Shown here: positions 35,301 to 46,445 of the stretch, in pieces | Layout of the letters: the number at the start of each line of letters is the position of its first letter | Numbering within the stretch: position 1 is the first letter of the stretch | DNA from: Embiotoca jacksoni | Taxonomy: Eukaryota > Chordata > Actinopteri > Embiotocidae | Reading direction: 5' to 3' | NCBI GenBank assembly: GCA_022577435.1 | Contig: JAKOON010000006.1 | Location: 16,274,001 to 16,338,000 of the forward strand | Length of the DNA stretch: 64,000 nt | Made by a program: the position numbers and the translations under genes | The notes under the pieces: generated by a model | Database searches by the model: none | Told to the model about the DNA's origin: nothing | What the model saw: the letters and a program-made list of their open reading frames with translations, nothing else

Positions 35301-35479
35301 GACTGTGTCAGCATATCATTCGCTTGGGAGAGTTTCCCCCACCAATACATATATATAAATATAGATAAACAAACAGTTCTGGCCTCTCTTGCCGATTTGT
35401 TTCAGAAATAATGCACATCTCCTCAGACAAATAGGCACTTTACATCTATGCCTGTGAATTTTCAGCTTGATTGAACATT
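32393..35479. other. No gene seen; ATTA-rich segment and possible old repeat
   Basis: 32860-33260 has a quasi-repetitive, TE-like texture with a GGGCGGG at 33097 and an ATTGG at 33129, but I do not read it as a promoter. 33568-33672 has a cluster of ATTA/TAAT cores in otherwise unremarkable DNA. The rest is AT-rich and unassigned. Confidence 0.5.
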
Positions 35480-36648
35480 ATTGGGTATAAAAAAGAGCAT
35501 CACAGAGAGGCAGAATCTCTCAGCAGTGAAGATAAAGATGGTTTCACTACTCAGTGAAAGACTATGTGGGCAAATAGTGCAACAATTAAGAAAACATTTT
35601 CCCCAATGTAAAATTACAAAGAATTTGGGGATTTCATTATCTACGGTACATAAAATCATTAAAGGATTCAGAGAATCTGAAGATATCTCTGTACAAAAAG
35701 GAAAAAGCCGGGAGCCAATATTGGATAGCCGTGATCTTCGGGTCCACAAGTGGCACTGCATTAAAAAAACAGACACAATTCTGTAGAAAAAAAAATAATT
35801 AAAAATAAGTTAAAAAAGTTACTCAATGGACTCAGAAACACTTCAGAAAACCATTGTCTGTGAACACAGTTTGTTGCTGCATCAACAAATGTAGGTTAAA
35901 ACTCTACCATGCGAAAAAGAAACCATATATAAACATGATCCAGAAACACAACTGCCTTCTCTGTGCCTGAGCTCATTTAAGATGGACTGAGGTGAAGTGG
36001 AAAACTGTCCTGTGTTGTGACAAATACAAATTTGAAATTCTTTTGGGAAATAATGGCCGCCGCATCCACCGGGCTAAATCATCCAACTTGTTTTCGGCAT
36101 AGTTCAAAAGCCAGAATCCATGATGGTACAGGGAGGCATTAGTGCACCTGGCATTGGCAGCTAGCTCATCTGGGAAGGCACCATTAATGGTGAATTAATA
36201 TAGACAGGTTTTGGAGCAGCATATGCTGCCATCCAGATAACGCTTTTTTTTAGGGAAGGCCAGGTGTTAAACTGGCCAGCCTACAGTCCAGACCAGTCCC
36301 CCATTGAAAACATTTGGTGCATACTGAAACAAAAAATATGAGAAAGAAGACCGCGAACTGTTGAGCAGCTGAAAGCTTATATCAAGCAAGGATGGGACAA
36401 CATTTCAATTTCAAAATTCCAAAACTTTTGTTATGGGTCCCCTTTAGTTCCAAGACATGTATAGAGTGTTGTTAAAAGAACAGCTGATGCAACAAAGTGG
36501 TAAACATGGCCCTGTCCCAACCTTTTTGAGATGGGTTGCTGTCATTAAATTTAAAATGAACATATATTTTGTTATGGGTCTATGTGATTTGCAAATCATC
36601 ATCTTCTGTTTCTATTAATATTTTACAGTGTCACAACTGGGGGTTGTA
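35480..36648 (+). mobile_element. Tc1-like DNA transposon relic (second family)
   Basis: This is a different family from 12728-14289. The 5' part begins near 'ataaaaaagagcatcacagagaggcagaatctctcag', and the 3' part ends 'cccaacctttttgagatgggttgc...gcaaatcatcatcttctg...gggttgta', the familiar tail of a common fish Tc1-like element. The 5' terminus is not clear. The transposase inside is heavily damaged. No target duplication could be confirmed. Confidence 0.78.
35538..36463 (+). pseudogene. Tc1-like transposase pseudogene
   Basis: The N-terminal helix-turn-helix is readable as CGQIVQQLRKHFPQCKIT and LGISLSTVHKIIKGFRES. After frameshifts, 'tgtgacaaatac...aaatttgaaattctt' is the block that holds the first catalytic Asp. 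The third acidic residue is in NWPAYSPDQSPIENIWCIL (about 36278-36334). The block with the second Asp is deleted: the sequence passes from 'agggaaggcca' straight to 'ggtgttaaactggcc'. A stop follows at KQKI. Confidence 0.82.
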
Positions 36649-38149
36649 TTATCAAAACGTTTTATGCTTGGTGGAGGTGAAAAATCTGGTGTAAGGACAA
36701 AGGCGGAAGGACAAAAAAAGAAGTTAAGATTGAATGAGGAAGATTTTTCAAACAGTGCTACAGTATGTGACTTTACCCGGCTCTTTCCTATACTGCAGAC
36801 AAAGCGTATATACATGCTTCAACTTATCATAACATAACACAACGTCCTTGAATGGAGTCCAAGGACCTTGTTGCTTATTGCCCTTCTCTTTCTCACAATT
36901 GTGGCCGATAAAAATGACAAAAAATGTCACCTGAAATCATGAACACAGTTTCAGGTTCTGCCTGATTCTGTCATTTGATTTTTTCATTTGTTTAATTCAG
37001 ACATTAGCTCAAAATTTTATGACAATTTCTAGATCATCTATTTTCTTGCACTTCATTGATCTTCCAAAATGTCCTTTATTTTTCTATCATAAAACATTTA
37101 CTTTATGAATTAGGTTAGAATTTCAGTTGAATTTTAAAATGTTTGCAAAAAGTATGGTGGCATTTGTATCTTCAAGCGATCATTACAGACCGAGCCGATT
37201 TATTAATACACTTAAGAGCTCAGTGGAAACCTGAAATGAAGTACACCTTAATTAGATGAAGAGCCAACAATGGTTGAGCCCCCTCATCACTTGATTGAGG
37301 AAACATAATCTAGGATAGCGTTTTGTGGACCATCCTCCTCCTACACACATGCGCTTGCACACATATGCACACTAACACAATAGACCCAAGACACTCCTGC
37401 TACCTCGAGCTGTCTGATGAGGATTAATGATTGAAAGGCCTAGGCGTGAGAACCACTTCCTCTCTCGTTTTCACGCTGAAAACAGGTCTCCTGAGCGAAA
37501 TGACATCAGTGCAGTTCAAAGAACGATTGCTTTTGAAACAAAGGATGTGCATGGGGATTTGCAGCAGGTTGTTACCTAAACGACCGCAGGCTGGAGGTGC
37601 ACAGGCCTGCACCTCAAAAAGTTTCAAGTGGCCATGTGTGTCTGCCTTGATCGCAATCAAAGTTTTGCTACATCTGGCAGTTGAGTCCAGTGTAAAGTAG
37701 TTACATATTTGTTTGTTTTCATTTCAATTTGGATTATGTCCTTAGAAATCCAAAAGTGACGTTTCAATACAGTAGTAAATTAGATCCTCTTGTGTTGACA
37801 AAAGCTTTGAAAATGTAAATGAGATGATTCAGCGATGTCCCACAAAGTAAATATATAAAGGTATTTAATGTGCTTAAACAAGACTCGGACTCTAATTAAT
37901 ATACATATATATATGTCCTCAACGTCTTTAGCCTAGGTTAGCTCAAATCTCCCTCCCCCTAACATAGCCTCACTTTGCTCAAAAATAATTGTAACTGAAG
38001 TTGCCTTCACCAACCAGTATGTCGTGAAGACTTGGAAGGAATCCTTATGTGTTCATCTGCTTAAAATTGTAGTCATGGACAACAGTTATTGTCGATGGCC
38101 ATTATGTTATTGCAAAGGAGCTACAAATCCTGAAACATGGATTCTTCAC
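36649..38149. other. No gene seen
   Basis: AT-rich, unique-looking sequence. None of the short frames resembles a known protein. Confidence 0.6.
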
Positions 38150-38370
38150 ACACATTTTCAATCAAACAGCACAGAAGATCTTTGCAATCAGAACAGTTTC
38201 AAGGTTATGGCACCGCGTTCACAAGAATGGGAGACAGTACGTTCCCAGTGACCTTTGACTAGCCAAATGTAATCAGTTTATATTTTGGACCAAGTGAACA
38301 TTTATGCCAAATTTTAAGAAATTCCTTCAAGGCGTTCTTGGAACTTCGCATTCCCGTGCCTTGGATGAAC
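38150..38370 (-). repeat. Teleost interspersed repeat (family Y, copy 2)
   Basis: In reverse orientation to 4566-4760. It contains 'gtgacctttgactagccaaatgtaatcag', 'ggaccaagtgaacatttatgccaaattt' and 'agaaattccttcaaggcgttcttgg'. These match the complement of the first copy. Confidence 0.55.
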
Positions 38371-38464
38371 ATAAAGACAACCTGAATGAATAATGCCTTC
38401 TGTCATTACTGTTGTCAGTGTGTAAGCATAAAAATGATCACAAGTCAAGTAATGCTTTTGGATC

Positions 38465-38860
38465 CAAACTTCTCATTCTTAGTTTCCATTTCCTGTTTTA
38501 TTTTGGTTACTCACCATGGCCATTTCTCGTTTCAGCTGTTTTACTTCCTGCCCTTGTGTCTTCCTACCTGCGACTGCCCCACCCTGATTGTGTGCACCTG
38601 TGTTCAATTATTTCCATGCCCTCAAGTGTATTTAGTCTGCGTGATTTTCCAGCCTTTCCTTGTGCCAGTTCATTGTTGTGCTTCATAGCAACTGTTTTCC
38701 TAGTGATCCACTCGTTGTCTTCCTATTGTGTTTTTTCACTCTGCCTTGTCCCTTAGTACCTCTGCATTGCTTATGCTTCGGTACTAGATCTTTTAAAGTA
38801 AAGGTTTTCCAACTTTTACAGCCAGTGTGTGGAGTCGTGCTCAGCAGCACATAATGCCTC
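38465..38860 (+). repeat. LTR-like fragment
   Basis: It shares ordered blocks with 60755-61158: 'tttcctgttttattttg', 'tactcacc', 'cttcctgcccttgtgtcttcct', 'ccctgattgtgtgcacctgtgt', 'gtgtatttagtctgcgtg' and 'gagtcgtgct'. Clear TG and CA ends are not seen, so it may be truncated. The frames across it (about 100 codons) are artefacts. Confidence 0.55.
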
Positions 38861-41539
38861 CAGTTGCGGCTGTTGCTGTTGTGGGGGCATAAACACGTAG
38901 ATGTAATTAAAGCTGTTTCTGCATCTCAAACCTCCTGTTGACACAGGGAGACTGCCAGATTTTTACATCATGAACAGAACTTAGGTGAGTCTAGTTAGCT
39001 TGGCATATCATGAGCGTCTGTTTATACTAAATTGGGTCCATAAGCAAGAAACTGATGCAGATATTATCAATTGAATGAGGATCAGTTGGTAAACACAAAT
39101 AGTCCTCAAACTACCACACTTCAAAAAAATTGTGTGAAAAATGAAACTGTCCATGTTCCTGCTTCTTTCTTTCTCTTTGAGAATGTTTCTTTACCATCGT
39201 CTCTGCTATAACCATTCACTACCACCTCCTATAAACTATATATAATGTGACTTAATGTGCCACTATAGAACCATAATAAGAAGCCTGCTGCTAATTTTCC
39301 CCAGCATGGTTTGTGCTTCTTCCCTCTGCAATCTTTGCTCCTCAGATAGGCGCCTGTGATGCTCCCACTCTTCTCTGCTTGTTGCCAAATGTACCGGTCC
39401 AACATTGCAAGCACAAGCTGTGATACAGCTTCCCACACAGTGTCAGCGAGTGTATAAACTAAAACAAAATGCTTCACACACCTTTCTGGATACACAACAT
39501 CTAGTTAATTTGACAAATTTTAGCTTTTCTAATTTCTCTTGATGTGACTAACTGTAGCCACAGTTTGTTTGATCTATTTGCAGGCCACTATGGCTTTGAT
39601 CCTTCTAGCTTTGAGGTAAAAGGAATATATACTGTATGTGTTCTACTGCTGATTCTATTACAGGTAAATCTTAAGGGTAACTGGCTGTAACTCTAGAGGT
39701 AAACCTAAAGGTAAAGCTAAAGTACCACAAAACTGCTGAGCAGTAGAGTCATGTTCTTAATCAATAACCACCACGGCAGTTGTCTGGTTCAGTTCCTTCT
39801 TCCCTTTGGCTTTAACATTTTTGCAGTGTTGTCTTTCAATTACTGGCTCTTATTTACCACATAAAAGTTATTTCAACAAAGAAAAAAGAAGAAGAACAGC
39901 TTCAGGATAATGCTTGTAAGCTCCTTTCAATTTTACCTTACTTAGAAACAAGCCGAGCAAATGTGAGGGAAACAGGAGGTGGAAGAAAGTGGAAACTGGG
40001 ACAGGAACACAAGATAGAACAGATTGAGACAGCCACTAGAAAGAAAAAAAATATATTTGTCTGTTTTGAGTCAATCTGCCAGTATCAAAAAGACAGCATA
40101 GAAACAGGGAAAGCCTCTCTCAACTGTGACCTATTGATCATGCCTCACGGTGCGTCCCTGGGCCCTTAGATGATCAGTTTAGGCAGAGCGAGAGGACAAG
40201 AGTGGCGAGATAGAGGATTTACCAATGGCAGACAATGAGTCACTGGGGAAAACGTGACAGCAGCTATGACTTGCAATTACGGTGGTAACCAGCCAGAGGA
40301 GTCCAAAGTGCTGAAGGGTGTTTAGAGCAGAAGGGGAGCGTGAACATGGATCCTCTGGTCCTCACGCACGTAGCGCAGCAGCACACTGGCAGACATTTAC
40401 AGGATGTAACGGTGGAGAGAAAGATGCAGAACAGAGATTTTCCTATATGGCTTTGCACATCTGCTGTCAGTCTCATTAGTGCTAATGACACGTATGCGTG
40501 CAGCAGTATCTGCGCTGCTATGTGATATCATCTATATCAGATTCACCGAATACCTTGTATTATTGCGACAACTAAGGTTACAGCATTTCATCATACAGCT
40601 ACTGAATACTAATTGTCCGTGTTTTCTGTGTTTTAATGATGGCTGTCTAACATTGGCAGTATGGATTATTGCTCCACCAAGTTCTGACTAAATCTAAAAT
40701 ACCCAAAGAGAGCAATCAGTTTAAAGAGGTAGGAGTGTTATAAAAAAAATAAATGGAGACTTTTTAAGTGAATAATTAAAATCAATTACATAAAAAAGCA
40801 TAACATAATTATATAAATTCACATTTAATAATGTAATACAACTCTCCTTGTTAAATAAAATAAAGTGGAATAGATACTAATTTGTTCATTTACAGTTATT
40901 TGACATCTTTTATTCACCTTTATTTATTTAACACCTTTCTGGCCTACAGCCTGAGGTGCTATAATAGATATCCTTATCGGGAACCTGAAAGCAAAATGTC
41001 TTTCAAGCTACGTACTCTCTTATACAAAAATGTAAAGAAACCAGTCAAAATGGCCCTTGTTGTTCTCAAATTTTCTAATTTACATGTCCACACGGACACT
41101 GGAGCTTTTTAAAAATCTGCATTTAGGGTGGATGTTTAAAAAAAAAAATCTCCATTTGTGTGGATTAAAGGCTAACAGAGTTCAATGTTCGTTTTGCAAA
41201 AGATCTGCATTAATGTGGACAAGGCTTCCGTTTGCCTGATTGTCTTTGTGCTCTCCACCTTTGCATTCCATTGATCTCTTGTCTCTAGAGAACACTTTTT
41301 TTTTTTATGACCCTGCTTGAAATCAGGTTTATCTTCCTGGTTTGTACAACCTTGTAAAAAAAAACCATTTTTAAATTCAAGTAAACTGTTTTTGTTTTTT
41401 TTAATGTCAAAAACTGTATTTGTGTCACACTGTTGGGTCCTAACTCTGACTCTCAGTGAGTGACGTTTATGATAAAAAATTATGTGAATTTGATATTAGC
41501 AGCGCAGTATACATGCTAACTGCCTGCCCAACTTTGACC
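38861..41539. other. No gene seen
   Basis: AT-rich DNA with homopolymer runs (for example 41288-41297). 40180-40480 is less AT-rich, without any recognisable coding match. Confidence 0.55.
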
Positions 41540-41990
41540 TACATGTACTTGTTTTTGTGTGGGGTGAAGGATGACAATACACATCCCGCATGTCCCTACC
41601 GGTCGTGAACGCACCCCCGTACACTGCCCCATTAATTTATGAAACCCGGGCGAATCTGTCCCCAAGATTAGGGGGTGCGTCAGGCAGGAGCTAACCGCAA
41701 CCTTCACTTTATGTTTTTTTCCCCCCATATCTAATTTCTACGGCCACCACCAGATAATCGTGAATATCCCCATGCACACACTTAATTCTCACCCACGATG
41801 CCTCCACCAATGCCCCGGGCCGAACCAGGCTCTGGTGGATCAGAGACTGCATGCAGCCTGAATCCACCATCGCCTGATGTGTACCCTCCTGGATCCTTAC
41901 CGGAACGCGATACGTCGCTTCTGGACCGGGGAAGGGTGTTGGAGGGCCGGCAACCCGAACCGTCTGTCCCACCTCCATTAATGGACACTC
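41540..41990 (-). pseudogene. Gypsy copy B zinc knuckle and aspartic protease
   Basis: The knuckle reads YGQPGHYRREC (the second Cys is Tyr). Then come VPVRIQEGTHQAMVDSGCMQ, with the catalytic DSG intact, and LILGTDSPGFHKL at the end of the protease, with a frameshift near 41720. The element ends shortly after. Confidence 0.8.
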
Positions 41991-42630
41991 CCTCCGGTAA
42001 TGTCCGGGCTGCCCATACCTCCAACACTCCTGCCCTGGTGGTTGAAGACCCCCCTGCAGGTTGGGAAGGGTGCCGGGGCTGGCCGGGCCCGCAGGATTGG
42101 GGAGCCGAGGGGGGTGTTAGTGCCCGCGGAGCCGGCAGGGGCCCCAGCCTAGCCTCCTGGAAGTTCCTCCGGTGGTCCTCCAGGGACAGGCCCAGCCGGT
42201 CCATAATGGCCCTTTTCACGTCCGCGTAACCGTGTCTGGCCTCGGGAGGCAGCCCCAGGGCGGCTGTCTGCACCTCCCCCATCAGGAGAGGCAGGAGTCG
42301 CACCGCCCACTCCGCCGCCGGCCAGACACACACCCCCGCCATCGACTCGAACATCTCTATAAATGACTGGACTTCATCCGCCGGCGTCATCTTGTGCATG
42401 GTCACCACCGTGAAGGACGAGGGTCCCGGCGTTGGTGGGGCCGCCGCTGGCCGGGCCGCGGGCTGTTCCCAGGCGCGGGTCTGTCGCTCAGCTTGGGCCT
42501 GCAGGGCGTCCAGGAGCTGGCGGTTTGCCTCTGCCTGTTCACGCTACATCGCCGCTATCCCGCTCAGCATCTGCTCCAGCGCTACGACCGGCTGCGTTGG
42601 CATTTCGCTCGGCTGTCCGTCTGTCTCCAT
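41991..42630 (-). pseudogene. Gypsy copy B gag, internally deleted
   Basis: The start codon is at 42630, just after the primer binding site. An early TAG falls in the leader. The conserved HKMTPADEVQSFIEMFESMA and AALGLPPEARHGYADVKRAI blocks are present. At RNFQEARLGP the sequence jumps to the Pro-rich tail, missing the WLQP and VIEKVVIEQFVEG blocks of copy A. The jump also changes frame, so the following frame overlaps the protease region out of phase. Confidence 0.82.
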
Positions 42631-42631
42631 G

Positions 42632-42648
42632 CCCCACATTGGGCGCCA
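42632..42648 (-). promoter_or_regulatory. Primer binding site of Gypsy copy B
   Basis: TGGCGCCCAATGTGGGG on the minus strand, directly inside the LTR; it differs from the copy A site at two positions. Confidence 0.75.
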
Positions 42649-42649
42649 C

Positions 42650-42971
42650 AGTAGCATGCGTGTGCTACCGTGGGGTTCCTTGTGGATATAGATGACCCGC
42701 TGAGTCACACAGTTCGTTGGAAATGCCTTTTTATTTCCCCTTAACTCCACACCAATGTTCTCTGTGTCGGCACTCTCCTGCCTTGCCTCCGAGCGCCCGT
42801 TCCATCTCTGTCTCCTCTCCCTCCTCTCCAGGTCCTGCTCACTTAAAAAGGAGAGAAATCATCCTGATTTAGTCCAGCTGTGCCACTCATCCTTCTCCTG
42901 GCACCGTTCCCTGAGCCACTCTCCCCACTCCTTCCCCCCTGCAGCTGCGCTAACCACACCCCGCCACCACA
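42650..42971 (-). repeat. 5' LTR of Gypsy copy B, about 322 bp
   Basis: It begins TGTGGTGGCGGGG on the minus strand. The inner end reads GCATGCTACT, so the expected terminal CA is mutated. It contains 'aataaaaaggc' (polyadenylation signal region). Similarity to the copy A LTR is concentrated in the first 100 bp. Confidence 0.8.
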
Positions 42972-43074
42972 GGTGTAGCATGGGCTAAGGAAGAACCAGT
43001 CAAATCTTTTGAGGGGATCCACTAGTTATATTTCACTTTCATTAACATTTACGAGATCCAGTTGTCCAGGAGAT

Positions 43075-43480
43075 GAAAGTTAATTTGTCGCAATACATTC
43101 TAAAAATACAATGATTCTTTATGAAATGGTAAATGGTCCGCACTTATGTGGATCTTTATCACCTTAGCAGTCTCAAAGCGCTTTACAGTTTGCCACCCAT
43201 TCACACACCAGTGGCAGCAGAGCTACAATGAAAGATGCCATCGGGAGCAACTTGGGGTTCAGTGTCTTACCCAAGGACACTTCTGCATTTGGATAGGAGA
43301 ACTTGGGGATCAGCTGCCAACCTCATGGACAACCTGTTCTACCATCTGAGCCACATCTGCAGTATCAAAATTCACATTCACAGGTACTAGTAATCCTCTG
43401 GGATACACATGCGCTTGTTCAAACCTAATTCAGCAAGCAGTCATTACGCAGGACTCGGGGAAAGTACTTTCATTGGACAA
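43075..43480 (+). repeat. Family Z repeat, copy 2, split by an insertion
   Basis: 43075-43120 and 43370-43480 together match 7975-8165. The intervening 43124-43365 belongs to another repeat family. Confidence 0.5.
43124..43365 (+). repeat. Fish interspersed repeat inserted in family Z copy
   Basis: It contains 'aaatggtaaatggtccgcact', 'tcaaagcgctttacag', 'cacccattcacacacc', 'ttggggttcagtgtcttacccaaggacac' and 'taccatctgagccaca'. This block order is very common in fish genomes. It is non-coding, and I do not know its TE class with certainty. Confidence 0.7.
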
Positions 43481-45704
43481 GCTCACGTCCCCCATGTTCT
43501 TCAGGTCAGCAGTTCCACACTCCTGTAGATTAAATGTAATTGGCCATCGAATATAGAGGTGTCATACCCGGTGAGTTAACTGCCTTTTAACAGAAAGGTG
43601 AGATGAGTGGACAGCAGCTGATTTTGAGGGTCAGTCTATTCCCTTCTTACTAACCTGTGTCAAGCTTCATATCAGATATAATGTCATGAGCTGAACCTCT
43701 TCACTTGGTTCATAAAGAAACTCAATGAATATGCTCATACCAATTCCACTCAGTTACACAGCTATCCCTGTTTGTGTATTATAAAGCCCAGAAGCAACTG
43801 TGACATTTATGTGGTTACTGCAAATACCCAGTCATTCCACCACTCGGGATGCTGGTGGAAGAAGCAATAACCTGTATAACCTGGACGCTGTTTCCCAGTA
43901 GTGTCTCAAGCCTAAAAATGATCTAAAACTATGAACTAAGATCATCCCAGCCTCGAAATGCTTTTGGAAAGAAGAAATGTGACAGAGCAGAAGCTCACTT
44001 GAAGGGTTGGAGTGACTTTCTCCTGAAAACCAGGATGACGTCTTTTTTTGCTGTAATTTGCAATCAGGGAAAAAGTTGGAGTGATTGAGGATGGTGGGGG
44101 TTACAGCTCTAGGGTGCAACCGGGACGGAGTTTAAAAATGTTCGAAATCTGACCTTTCAAGTAATCATTTCGCAGATTTTCAGTTGAATAAATGTCAGTA
44201 TCTATTTGCGCCCGTGGCCCACTGAGGAAAGCCCTTTCCTCATTTGCAGTATTACAAGCTAGGTGTCAGTCTCGGCATTTACTGGAAAAGTTGTCTGTTG
44301 TTTTTCTGCCAGATAAAGTTGCACAGAGTTAATGCAACAGACAAAAAAGTTTACCCGAACACATTTTGACTGACGACTCCTTTTCATCCTTTGATATAAC
44401 TATCAACATCACCCATGCTTTTTTTCATTGGTTGTCTTCACACATATGACAGCACACTAGATTGCTGAAAATGTATGCAAATTCTTGGTGATTTATTTGA
44501 AATGCATTCTTAAACCTTTCTCAAATGGTTCCCACCAAATTGATAGGGCTGAATTGTATACGTGTGTGTGTGCGTAAATGCAGGCAGCCTTACTACTCAT
44601 GCCCGAGGATGTGAGAAATGCACTCGTCCAATTTCCATACTGACTGTGGTTATCTTAGTGTTATTCATTAGATGGAGGGCAATCTCATATTTCTGATTTC
44701 TGCATGATCACATTCCCAGCAGTGGAAATGAAGTCACATCATAAATGTGAATGCTATTTTGAGAATCGTTTTTGTTCCTGTGATTTCATGCAGGCTAAAA
44801 ATGAATGTGCATCCAGTTATATGAAAGAGCTTTTTGTATATTTTTCTATCTCTTCATCTTTTGGTCTGAAGTTTTGTCTTCACAGCTATTCAGTCTCCAG
44901 TACAATTTTTGCAAAACGAATCTAATTTTTAAGATACAACACTTTTGTGAATGCAGATTTATGTATTAATGTATAGGGTTGTTGTTTTTTTTAACACAGA
45001 CAGTGCAGATTAATGGTTGTGTTGTGTTTGGGCCTGTGGAACGCATTGCCAGTGTTTAGCATAACAAAAAGGTTTTATTGAATTAGTTTTCAACCTGGGA
45101 TTTATTTGCCCGTGAAAAACATAATAACTTATGAGCACTTCCTTATACTGAAAACCACAATAAAGGTGGATTATTGAAGGGTGTCAAAATGACCAATATT
45201 TACACTTATTGCTAGTGGTAATTATGATGGTAGCAATGTAGGGATTTGGGTAACGTACTACGTAAAAGTGAACAAGTCTTTATCGGCAGGTAGGTTAGAG
45301 GTGGTTGAACGGATCAAACAGAGAGGTTCCACACAGGAGACCGCCATTAGTAATGTCATGTATGTAACGTAAAAAGCTTTGTTATTTTAACACAAGTTAT
45401 GATCTCTTTTTATTGTTACCGTGACGACAAAGGCCTGGCACGACTGTCCAATGACGCATTCTATTGTTTAGGTGTGAGGACATGTTGGTCCAATAGAGTG
45501 CGCTTGAAACTATCCATGTTATTTAGGAGTCAGTGTTGTGTTGATTGAGTATGAGGGTGTGTTGTAACATATTTTGATTTATGCATGCGCACACACACAC
45601 ACACACAGGCCATTAAAAGTCTTATTTATTTCCAAAATCAGAAATTGGCTGACAGTCGTTTGAGTTCATGGCTGAAATAGCACTGGCATCCATCCTCCAA
45701 CCCA
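43481..45704. other. No gene seen
   Basis: AT-rich sequence with an (AC) run at 45589-45608. No exons, RNA genes or TE ends are supportable. Confidence 0.55.
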
Positions 45705-46020
45705 AACAGAGAAAAACATGTACTTATGTGTACTCTGCACAGTGATCGGAATATCTGTGGCCATCAAAAAACAGAAATTATGATGGACTACAATGAAGGT
45801 GGGGTGGACAATTTAGACAAGCAGGTGACTGGCTACAGCTGCAGAAGAAGAACCCTGTTATAGGAAGCTGCATATCTGACAGTTCTTTCTTGAAGAGATG
45901 GGCATTGTGAGGAGGATTCAGGGGGAGGTTGCCTTTGCCCCATCTGCCCAGCCCAAAGAAGTACCAACTTCTGCACCTGTGTATTTCTATCCTACCTTGT
46001 CTTCTATAACTATGAGTGAG
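45705..46020 (+). pseudogene. piggyBac-type transposase fragment
   Basis: One frame (45705-45860) reads VLMCTLHSDR, KTEIMMDYNEGGVDNLDKQV and TGYSCRRRTL, the region of piggyBac transposases with the third catalytic Asp (GGVDNLD). A stop follows at 45861. Beyond it, 'FLEEMGIVRR' and 'VAFAPSAQPKEVP' in another frame may be the C-terminal region. The N-terminal two thirds and the TTAA-flanked ends were not found. It is a relic. Confidence 0.75.
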
Positions 46021-46139
46021 TGACTTGTTATTTATATTCCTGAACTGTTTTTACTATTCTAGATCACAGGCGGTGTGTCATTGTTCAGCTTCAACTTCTT
46101 TAATATAATTTAATGTAATGTCTGGTCTGTTTGTCTCTG

Positions 46140-46445
46140 TTAAGTTTGATTTGTTCCTCTTCATTCCCTGAATCAACCCACCAGGGGTCCCAGTATGATT
46201 TTCCTCCGTTTTCGGTCTCTTGCCTGTCACACACACATCCCCTGCTCTCAGTTCCCTAATCAGCCCCAGCTGCAGTCACTTGCCTATCAACCCAGAAAGT
46301 ATATATACTCCCCATCTGAAATAACTCATTGCAGAATGGGAAAGTCAACACCACGGCAAGCTTGTACCCGAGTCTGGTTCCTTGTGGTTCAAGTCTGCTT
46401 TTCCTCTCAGGAAGACATTCGAGAAAATAAACTTCAATTGTAACA
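46140..46445 (+). repeat. LTR-like or promoter-like repeat fragment
   Basis: C/T-rich blocks ('ttccctaatcagccccagctgcagtcacttgcc', a 'tatatatac' box and a final 'gagaaaataaac') have the layout of an LTR U3-R region with a TATA box and AATAAA. No bounding TG...CA ends or target duplication could be confirmed. Confidence 0.35.

Larger units (their letters stand above)
41540..42971 (-). mobile_element. Gmr1-like Ty3/Gypsy retrotransposon, copy B (5' part only)
   Basis: On the minus strand: LTR (42971-42650), primer binding site, gag and protease, after which similarity stops near 41540. No integrase, reverse transcriptase or second LTR is present. It is related to copies A and C (same gag blocks and protease) but diverged, especially in the LTR. 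A deletion removes the second half of the SCAN-like region. Confidence 0.88.
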
